Assembly (NCBI GenBank): GCA_026391675.1
Contig: JAPLDQ010000037.1
Location: forward strand, 1 to 64,000
DNA length: 64,000 nucleotides
Source: Bacteroidota bacterium
GTDB taxonomy: Bacteria; Bacteroidota; Bacteroidia; Bacteroidales; JACABE01
Reading direction: 5' to 3'
Positions 34,705-40,685 of this stretch are shown in pieces. Each line of letters starts with the position of its first letter. Position 1 is the stretch's first letter. The position numbers were made by a program, and so were the translations under genes. The notes below the pieces were generated by a model. The model saw only the letters and a program-made list of their open reading frames with translations. It made no database searches and was not told the origin of the DNA.

Positions 34705-35982
34705 TTATAAGCGGCCATCTATAATTTCTATTGGTAATAATGATTTTATATCATAAAGTATTGAATCCTTTTTACGTTGAGTGAAATTTATTTTTTTGAA
34801 TTCATTGTGAGCAACAGCTAAAACAATTGTATCGTAATCTTCAATTTTATAAGATGTAATTAGCTCTTCGCCATATTCGTGTTTTACTTCTGCAGCATCA
34901 CCCCAAGGGTCAGTAATATCTACCTTGCAGCCAAATTGCCGGAGTTCGTTTACCACATCCAGAACCTTGGTATTACGCACATCAGGACAATTTTCCTTAA
35001 ACGTTATACCCAGCATCAATACACGGGAATTGTTTACAGCAATACTTTTTTTAATCATTAATTTAACGATTTGTGCTGCTATCCAGACCCCCATACCATC
35101 GTTCATCCTGCGCCCGGCAAGGATAATTTCAGGATGATATCCGTATTCCTGAGCTTTTTGAGCAATATAATATGGATCTATTCCTATACAATGTCCACCT
35201 ACCAGACCCGGTGAGAATTTCAGGAAATTCCATTTGGTTCCGGCTGCATCCAATACTGATTTTGTATCTAAGTCCATGTGTGCACAAATACGGGCCAATT
35301 CATTTACAAATGCAATATTAATATCCCGTTGTGAGTTTTCAATTACCTTAGCCATCTCTGCAATACGGATACTTGGAGCTTTGTGTGTTCCAGCCTTAAT
35401 TACTTTTTTATACAATTGGTCCACCACTTCAGCAATTTCTGTTGTAGAACCTGAAGTTACCTTATGAATGCTGGTAACAGTATGCTCTTTATCACCAGGA
35501 TTAATACGTTCTGGAGAATATCCCGCAAAGAAATCTATATTCAGTTTTTTACCTGATACTTTTTCAATAACAGTAATACAATCTTCTTCGGTACAACCCG
35601 GATAAACGGTAGATTCATAAATAACAATATCATCTTTTTTAATTACTTTCCCGATAGTTTCGCTGGCTTTGATAAGGGGTGTTAGATCAGGACAGTTGTT
35701 TTTATCAACAGGAGTAGGAACTGTTACAATATAAATATTGCAATTTTTTATTTCTTCAAGTACGGATGTCAGATATAAACCGTTTCCTTCAGGAATCTCA
35801 TTTTTTAAAACTGATTTCAGGTTTTCATCTTCTACTTCAAGTGTATTATCATGCCCTTGATAAAGTTCATCTATACGGTCTTTCTTAATATCAAAGCCGA
35901 TAACTGGATAATGTCCGGCAAATTCTACAGCTAAGGGTAAGCCCACGTAGCCAAGACCTATCATACATATTTTATGCTGCAT
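34705..35982 (-). CDS. UDP-N-acetyl-hexosamine 6-dehydrogenase (TviB/WbpO type)
   Basis: About 425 residues, oxidising C6 of UDP-GlcNAc or UDP-GalNAc to the uronic acid with NAD. ICMIGLGYVGLPLAVEFA is the N-terminal NAD motif; VPTPVDKNNCPDLTPL, YESTVYPGCTEE and SPGLVGGHCIGIDPYY (catalytic Cys in GGHCIG) are signatures of the Vi-type dehydrogenases; the C-terminal UDP-binding domain has GITFKENCPDVRNTKV. I chose ATG 35982 (MQHKICMIG) over ATG 36018, because family proteins begin just before the first strand. It is the first gene of the cluster in the reading direction. Confidence 0.93.
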   Translation of the reverse strand: MQHKICMIGLGYVGLPLAVEFAGHYPVIGFDIKKDRIDELYQGHDNTLEVEDENLKSVLKNEIPEGNGLYLTSVLEEIKNCNIYIVTVPTPVDKNNCPDLTPLIKASETIGKVIKKDDIVIYESTVYPGCTEEDCITVIEKVSGKKLNIDFFAGYSPERINPGDKEHTVTSIHKVTSGSTTEIAEVVDQLYKKVIKAGTHKAPSIRIAEMAKVIENSQRDINIAFVNELARICAHMDLDTKSVLDAAGTKWNFLKFSPGLVGGHCIGIDPYYIAQKAQEYGYHPEIILAGRRMNDGMGVWIAAQIVKLMIKKSIAVNNSRVLMLGITFKENCPDVRNTKVLDVVNELRQFGCKVDITDPWGDAAEVKHEYGEELITSYKIEDYDTIVLAVAHNEFKKINFTQRKKDSILYDIKSLLPIEIIDGRL

Positions 35983-36533
35983 ATATGCGTTAGTATATTT
36001 TAATAATTCAAAATTCAAAATTCAAAAATTCAATTGCACCTACGCTAAGTTCGCCTTATCGCTAAGTTCGCTTCTTCTCGCCCTCGCCCTCTTCGCTACT
36101 TTCACCGTTATCACCCCATCAAAGATTCAATTCGCGTAATTTGTGGATGACTTTTTTTTGCCGCTAATATTGCGAATTTTTGAGATTTTATATTGATAAC
36201 AGTTTTTTTGGCAGAGATGAAAACATATTTGATTATTAGTGAGTTATATGCAAATTTGTTGTGGACTATATACAGCTTCGCCTTGTCAGTTACATTTTTT
36301 ATATGCAATTAACAAGGCATTTTGAGATTACAAAAATAATCAATTCTTTTAACATATAATTTACTAAAATTGTTTAAAGTTTTTGTGAATAGAAGGAAAA
36401 TACTTATTGTATTGATAATTAAAGATAATCAACACAGTCTTTAATTAATGATGGATAATATTTAATGTTTTCTTAACCGCAAGTTTCTAATTGAAATGGT
36501 GTCAAAGATGAAAACACATTAAATTTTTAGATT
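35983..36533. other. intergenic region between the polysaccharide locus and the Cys-rich gene
   Basis: This divergent region should hold the promoter of the whole minus-strand locus. Bases 36000-36115 are repetitive: an ATTCAAAATTC run, two CGCTAAGTTCGC units and a CTCGCCCTCGCCC run, similar to 11993-12092. A CAAAAATA at 36331 would be a minus-strand TAnnTTTG box, but no TTG at the right distance is seen. A 65-codon minus frame at 36111-36308 has no recognisable features. No RNA leader or UpxY/NusG-like antiterminator gene, common ahead of Bacteroides capsule loci, is present. Confidence 0.5.
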
Positions 36534-36872
36534 ATGAAAAAGTTAATTTTAGTAACAGTCGCAATTATGGGCTTTTTGTTTTATACAACGAATGTTTCAG
36601 CCCAAACAAAGCCGGCTACAGAGAAAACTGTAGCAAAAACAGAGCAAACAGCAACAACTCAAGGCAAATTTGTTGATAAAAATAACAATGGTGTTTGCGA
36701 TAAACATGAAGGCAAAGGTGAAAAATGTAAAACTAATGCAAATTGCAAAGCTAATTCAAATTGTAAAGCTGCAGCTAAGGGAAATGCTCATCAATGTGGG
36801 CAGGCAAAAGGCAACGGAAACTGCAGCGGAACGCAGAAACGTGATGGCAGCTGTTGCGGCCAAAAAAAGTAA
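36534..36872 (+). CDS. secreted Cys-rich protein with EF-hand-like loop
   Basis: A 112-residue exported protein. A signal peptide (MKKLILVTVAIMGFLFYTT, cleavage near VSAQ-T, residue 24) is followed by a Thr/Lys-rich linker, then DKNNNGVCDKHE (about 49-60), a calcium-loop-like D-x-N-x-N-G-x-x-D-x-x-E pattern. The C-terminal half holds ten Cys in spaced C-K-x-N-x-N-C-K units and a CC pair near the end, plus His, which suggests metal binding. Function is not known. A terminator follows, then the ECF sigma gene, and a Spy/CnrX-like protein comes later, so it may be an effector of that stress circuit. Confidence 0.75.
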   Translation: MKKLILVTVAIMGFLFYTTNVSAQTKPATEKTVAKTEQTATTQGKFVDKNNNGVCDKHEGKGEKCKTNANCKANSNCKAAAKGNAHQCGQAKGNGNCSGTQKRDGSCCGQKK

Positions 36873-36903
36873 CAGATTTAAAATATCAGTTTATTTTTGA
36901 ATA

Positions 36904-36938
36904 AAAAACCTTGTAGTAATATGAGGTTTTTTTTATAT
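36904..36938 (+). terminator. rho-independent terminator after the Cys-rich gene
   Basis: AAAACCT (36905-36911) pairs with AGGTTTT (36924-36930) across a 12-base loop, followed by a T-run. It separates the Cys-rich gene from the sigma factor gene 30 bases downstream, so the latter may have its own promoter or be read through. Confidence 0.75.
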
Positions 36939-36967
36939 TTTTACATCACAAACCATGTAATACCCGA

Positions 36968-37537
36968 ATGTCAGAAAACGAGCTCGTAGAAGGAATTTTA
37001 AACAATCAGGAAACTGCATTTAAAGAATTGGTCCATTTGTACCAAAAGCAGGTTATTTCGTGCTGTTATGGTTTTACAGGAAATTATCCTGATGCCCAGG
37101 ATGTTGCCCAGGATGTTTTTATTGAAGTATATGAGTCCATCGGAAGTTTCAGGAGAGAAGCAAAACTATCAACATGGATTTACCGCATTGCTGTTAATAA
37201 ATCGATTAACTACAAAAAACAAATGAGCAGAAGACAGTGGGTGAAAAGCATAGAATCTTTTTTTGGAAAAGAAAATAATGAATCCCTAACGGTGAAGGCA
37301 CATAAAAGTGATGAAGCAAATTGCAATATTGAAGGAGAAGAAAGGAAAACGATATTACATATTGCTATTGATAAACTACCCGAAAATCAGCGGATTGCAT
37401 TTACATTAAGTAAATTTGATGAATTATCCTACCAGCAAATTGCTGAAGTTATGAAAACATCCCTGCCATCGGTCGAATCACTGTTACACAGGGCTAAAAT
37501 GAATTTACAGAAAAATTTGGTTCATTATTATAAGTAA
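36968..37537 (+). CDS. ECF RNA polymerase sigma factor (RpoE/CnrH-like)
   Basis: A 189-residue sigma-70 factor with only regions 2 and 4. Region 2: DAQDVAQDVFIEVYESIGSF followed by AKLSTWIYRIAVNKSIN (about 40-80). Region 4: QRIAFTLSKFDELSYQQIAE followed by TSLPSVESLLHRAKMNLQK (about 140-185), the helix-turn-helix for the -35 element. The linker is longer than usual and acidic (about 95-130). The anti-sigma factor gene comes 611 bases later, after an inserted four-helix-bundle gene; originally they were probably adjacent. Targets unknown; the Cys-rich gene upstream is one candidate. Confidence 0.93.
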   Translation: MSENELVEGILNNQETAFKELVHLYQKQVISCCYGFTGNYPDAQDVAQDVFIEVYESIGSFRREAKLSTWIYRIAVNKSINYKKQMSRRQWVKSIESFFGKENNESLTVKAHKSDEANCNIEGEERKTILHIAIDKLPENQRIAFTLSKFDELSYQQIAEVMKTSLPSVESLLHRAKMNLQKNLVHYYK

Positions 37538-37540
37538 AAG

Positions 37541-37570
37541 AGGCAATAGGCATTAGGCAATAGGCACTAG
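37541..37570. repeat. left inverted repeat of the four-helix-bundle cassette
   Basis: AGGCAATAGGCATTAGGCA followed by ATAGGCACTAG consists of three to four tandem AGGCA(A/T)T units. It is complementary to the TGCCTATTGCC-type tandem units at 38011-38062 on the other side of the gene, so the two can pair over about 30 bases. It begins 4 bases after the sigma factor stop codon. Confidence 0.8.
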
Positions 37571-37640
37571 TTAGTAGACAGCAGAAGATGAGTAATGGAA
37601 AAAAATAAAAATAAAAATCTAAATATTCAGTATATAGAAA

Positions 37641-38012
37641 ATGCAAAAAGACAGTACAACAATAAAAAGTTTTAAAGACTTGCTAGTATGGAAGCGAAGT
37701 ATGTCTCTGGTTGAAATAATTTATCGTATCACTGAAAATTTCCCTATTAAAGAAAATTATGGAATAACAAATCAAATGCGCAGATCGGCAGTTTCTATAC
37801 CATCTAATATCGCCGAAGGCTATGGAAGAAAATCAAGTGGAAGTTATTCTCATTTTTTATCCATTGCAAGGGCATCATTATTTGAGTTGGAAACACAAAT
37901 CGAAATATGTATTCGTTTAAAATATATTAAGGATACTGAATCTGAAAAATTGCTTACTGAAATTGAAGAAATCAGCAAAATGATTACTTCACTAATCTCA
38001 AAAATTCACTAA
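37641..38012 (+). CDS. four helix bundle protein (23S rRNA IVS / S23 family)
   Basis: A 123-residue protein of the family first described from intervening sequences of 23S rRNA. Hallmarks: SFKDLLVWKRSMSLVEIIY at the start, NQMRRSAVSIPSNIAEGYGR in the middle (about 54-73) and a helix with ELETQIEI. Bundles of this fold bind nucleic acid; related Avd proteins serve diversity-generating retroelements. Here it interrupts a sigma/anti-sigma operon and has inverted repeats on both sides; the right repeat begins at the stop codon. No rRNA or reverse transcriptase is nearby. Its role is unknown. Confidence 0.93.
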   Translation: MQKDSTTIKSFKDLLVWKRSMSLVEIIYRITENFPIKENYGITNQMRRSAVSIPSNIAEGYGRKSSGSYSHFLSIARASLFELETQIEICIRLKYIKDTESEKLLTEIEEISKMITSLISKIH

Positions 38013-38062
38013 TACCTAATACCTATTGCCTATTGCCTATTGCCTAATGCCTAATGCCTATT
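38011..38062. repeat. right inverted repeat of the four-helix-bundle cassette
   Basis: Seven or so tandem 7-base units (CCTATTG, CCTAATG and variants) run from the stop codon of the four-helix-bundle gene to base 38062. They are the reverse complement of the left repeat at 37541-37570. In RNA the two blocks could fold back and enclose the whole gene in a stem-loop. Confidence 0.82.
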
Positions 38063-38148
38063 ATTAGTATAAATATAGAAAGATTGTATTAATTAAATAA
38101 AAATAAGTCGCAAGAAATTGAATTATAAATTGTCATAACATTATTAAA

Positions 38149-38619
38149 ATGGAAAAAATGAACTGCAGGGATATAGAAAATAATGTATTGTTTTATGCTG
38201 AAAATGAATTATCAGCAGAAACTAAGGCTTTATTTGAATTGCATATAGCAGGCTGTAAACATTGTGCCTTACTTTGTGAGAATATAAAAGCTACTGTATT
38301 CTCAGTTGAAACAGTGCAACATACTGAGGAAGATTTTTATTTTTATACCCGTTTAAAACAACGGATGGAAAATGAAAAATTAAAACAAGCCAACATTAAA
38401 TTTATTCCGAAAAGAATACTGCAACCTATTGCAATTACAGTCCTGATTGGGATTGGTATTTTTACCGGAATTAAAATCGGCAGCCAGTTTAATGCAACTA
38501 AACTTACCCAAACTACCGAAGAAACACGTACATCTCAGCTTGATACCTATTCTGAAGAAACGTATATTGCTGATATTAACAATAAACAATTAGAAACATT
38601 ATATACTTCAAATCAATAA
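38149..38619 (+). CDS. zinc-finger anti-sigma factor (membrane-anchored)
   Basis: A 156-residue protein with the ZAS motif H32-x3-C36-x2-C39 plus Cys6, which binds zinc and holds the sigma factor; a hydrophobic segment at about 91-110 (PIAITVLIGIGIFTGIKIG) anchors it in the inner membrane with a short periplasmic C-terminus. It would sequester the ECF sigma factor encoded upstream and release it on an envelope signal. The Spy/CnrX-like periplasmic protein gene follows 3 bases later, and may be the sensor for it. Confidence 0.87.
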   Translation: MEKMNCRDIENNVLFYAENELSAETKALFELHIAGCKHCALLCENIKATVFSVETVQHTEEDFYFYTRLKQRMENEKLKQANIKFIPKRILQPIAITVLIGIGIFTGIKIGSQFNATKLTQTTEETRTSQLDTYSEETYIADINNKQLETLYTSNQ

Positions 38620-38622
38620 AAA

Positions 38623-39261
38623 ATGAACTACTTTACTAAAAACAGGATATTAATCTGGATTGTTATTGCAGTATTTGCAATTAATATTTCAGCCATAGTG
38701 ACTATTCTATATCATGCAAACAGGGGAAAGTGCAAAATGGAAAGGGAGGGATTCCATCAAAGATCGCATGAGTTTTTTAAAAATGAATTAAATCTTAGTC
38801 CGGAACAGGATAAGCAATTTAAGGATTTATTTGCTGCATCACGCGAAGAGGCAAAACCTATTGTAATAAAAATGCGTGAGCAACGTCAGTCGTTGATGAA
38901 AGTTCTGTTTGAAAAATCAATAGATACCGTAAAACTTAATTTAATTTCAGATTCAATTTTGCAGTCGCAATCTTTATTGCTGCAACATACCATAAAACAT
39001 TATTTATCGTTGAAAAAAATATTAAAAGAAGACCAACAGGATAAATTAAATTTGTTATATCAGGATTTATTTGGCTGCGAAAGGATGCAAATGGGTAAAA
39101 AATGCGGACGTGAATGTGAAAATGAAGCTGGTGATAAAAAAGGCAGAGGTGAAGGCGGTGGTAAAGGTGATGGCGGTGGTAAAGGTGATGGCAGCGGTGG
39201 AGGAAAAAGACATCATGGCGGAACAAGTTGTGAAACCAATGAAGGCTTTATGCTTTTTTAA
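38623..39261 (+). CDS. periplasmic Spy/CnrX-like metal or stress sensor, membrane-anchored
   Basis: A 212-residue protein with one N-terminal membrane segment (about 8-28) and a helical periplasmic domain: SHEFFKNELNLSPEQDKQFKDL, then FAASREEAKPIVIKMREQRQ and LKKILKEDQQDKLNLLYQDL, the pattern of the heavy-metal-resistance/Spy family (CnrX, CpxP, ZraP). In CnrYXH the X protein senses metal and triggers release of the sigma factor. The C-terminal tail (about 150-212) is Gly/Lys/Asp-rich with CER, CGREC and KRHHGGTSC, possibly metal-binding. It completes the sigma, anti-sigma, sensor set. Confidence 0.8.
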   Translation: MNYFTKNRILIWIVIAVFAINISAIVTILYHANRGKCKMEREGFHQRSHEFFKNELNLSPEQDKQFKDLFAASREEAKPIVIKMREQRQSLMKVLFEKSIDTVKLNLISDSILQSQSLLLQHTIKHYLSLKKILKEDQQDKLNLLYQDLFGCERMQMGKKCGRECENEAGDKKGRGEGGGKGDGGGKGDGSGGGKRHHGGTSCETNEGFMLF

Positions 39262-39332
39262 CCTAATGCTTCAGTTAAAGCTGTTACAACTTAATTTTAT
39301 TGATATCCCAAGTGTAATGTTATTAAGTTAAG

Positions 39333-39500
39333 AGGTTTTCTCCGTAGGAGAATAATATCATTAGAAAATAAATTAATAGTATGAAATATTTTCCCGTAGG
39401 GAATGAACATGCAAATTAATAGCTTTAATTATTAATGTCCTACTGACAAAAATGATGCCTATCATCTTTTTCTATTAATATTTATGCCCTAACGGGCAAA
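39333..39500. repeat. block of short CGTAGGGA-type hairpins
   Basis: TTCTCCGTAGGAGAA, TTCCCGTAGGGAA and GCCCTAACGGGC are three small perfect dyads spaced about 55-100 bases apart in an AT-rich spacer. The repeated CGTAGG core suggests a decayed repetitive element; the whole 39262-39567 gap holds no gene. It may also act as a two-sided terminator between the sensor gene and the convergent LOG-family gene. Confidence 0.55.
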
Positions 39501-39567
39501 TATTTTATAAAAATAAACCTTAACTTAATGAAATAGACTGTTGTTATAATAAACTATAATTTATTGG

Positions 39568-40158
39568 TTATTCTTTTATTTTCCTGATCCATTTTTCCTG
39601 CGAAGGAGCTTCGTAATGTCTTAATTTTTCGAGTAATTGATGCGGATTTTCATCATCCAGTAACATCTGACGGTGAACTGCTTTCATAAACTGATCTGTT
39701 TGCATGCGGTCGAGCTGGGCAATGAGTGCATCGTAATAACGGTTGGTATTTAAAATCCCGACAGATTTTTTATGTAAATCCAGTTGTGAAGCTGTCATCA
39801 TTTCAAACAACTCATCCAGTGTGCCAAAACCGCCGGGCATGGCAATAAAAGCATCAGAAAGATCTGCCAGAACTGCTTTGCGTTCAGCCATGGAAGAAAC
39901 GTATATTAATTCTGTAAGCTGGGTATGAGCTATTTCTTTGGTTGAGAAAAAATCGGGAATAACACCAATGGATTTACCTCCGTTAGCAATAACTTCATCG
40001 GCTATAATGCCCATTAATCCTACTTTTGCACCACCATATACCAATGTAATTTTTTCTTTTACAAATAGTTTTCCTAATTCTTTTGCAGCTTCAGCGTATA
40101 TTATATTTTCACCTGTACTTGAACCGCAAAAAACACAGATGGACTTTATCTTATTCAT
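39568..40158 (-). CDS. LOG-family nucleoside 5'-monophosphate phosphoribohydrolase (TIGR00730)
   Basis: A 196-residue Rossmann-fold protein with PGGFGTLDE (108-116) and SMAERKAVL (89-97, Arg and Lys), which form the active site of the LOG/YvdD family. These enzymes cut the N-glycosidic bond of a nucleoside 5'-monophosphate; in bacteria some make free cytokinins. The first strand CVFCGSSTG binds the phosphate. It is the last gene of a polA operon, starting 1 base after the nitroreductase stop, so it may help with nucleotide salvage. Confidence 0.9.
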   Translation of the reverse strand: MNKIKSICVFCGSSTGENIIYAEAAKELGKLFVKEKITLVYGGAKVGLMGIIADEVIANGGKSIGVIPDFFSTKEIAHTQLTELIYVSSMAERKAVLADLSDAFIAMPGGFGTLDELFEMMTASQLDLHKKSVGILNTNRYYDALIAQLDRMQTDQFMKAVHRQMLLDDENPHQLLEKLRHYEAPSQEKWIRKIKE

Positions 40159-40159
40159 G

Positions 40160-40672
40160 CTACCATTGATTTAAATGAATTCTTTCTTTCAAATAACGCT
40201 CCGGTAATTCTTTTTGTTCATCAGGATGACCAATGGCTATAATTGACAGAGGATGTATAGGTTGAGGTAAATTAAAAAGTTTTTTAATGGACAACATTCT
40301 TTCCTGGCGGGGATAAACACCCAGCCAAACCGAGCCCAGATCCATGCCATAAGCTGATAACATGATGTTTTGTATAGCTGCCGAACAATCCTGCACCCAA
40401 TAGCCTTCTGTTTTTTCTATTTGCTGGTCAGCACAAACCAAAATGGCCAGCGGAGCATTTTTCAGCATTTTGGCATAAGGGTGAATATCCATAATACTGT
40501 TCAGGAGATTCCTTTCAGTTACAACAACAAAATGCCAGGGTTGTAAGTTATTTGCCGATGGCGCATACATGGCTGCCTCTAAGAGTTTTTCTATCTGAGA
40601 CTGTGAAACAGCATCTGTTTTATATTTTCGTATGCTTCTGCGGTTAATAATGATATCCTGTATATCTTTCAT
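40160..40672 (-). CDS. nitroreductase family flavoprotein
   Basis: A 170-residue FMN enzyme. RRSIRKYKTD (12-21) binds the FMN phosphate, MYAPSANNLQPWHFVVV is the classical substrate/FMN segment, and GLGSVWLGVYP-like DLGSVWLGVYP follows. The length fits the small NfsA/NfsB-related group that forms homodimers. It reduces quinones or nitro compounds with NAD(P)H; the physiological substrate is unknown. It lies 13 bases after polA and 1 base before the LOG-family gene, in one transcription unit. Confidence 0.92.
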   Translation of the reverse strand: MKDIQDIIINRRSIRKYKTDAVSQSQIEKLLEAAMYAPSANNLQPWHFVVVTERNLLNSIMDIHPYAKMLKNAPLAILVCADQQIEKTEGYWVQDCSAAIQNIMLSAYGMDLGSVWLGVYPRQERMLSIKKLFNLPQPIHPLSIIAIGHPDEQKELPERYLKERIHLNQW

Positions 40673-40685
40673 TTTATAATTTTTT

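Noticed and set aside
36111-36308. 65-codon minus-strand frame upstream of the UDP-HexNAc dehydrogenase
   Set aside because: No signal, motif or neighbour supports it; codon use looks like random AT-rich DNA, and part overlaps repeat material.
37641-38012. Diversity-generating retroelement, based on similarity of the four-helix bundle to Avd proteins
   Set aside because: No reverse transcriptase and no template/variable repeat pair was found nearby.
37541-38062. Possible CRISPR array from the tandem 7-base units
   Set aside because: Units are 7 bases without spacers and are inverted on the two sides of one gene; no cas genes are present.
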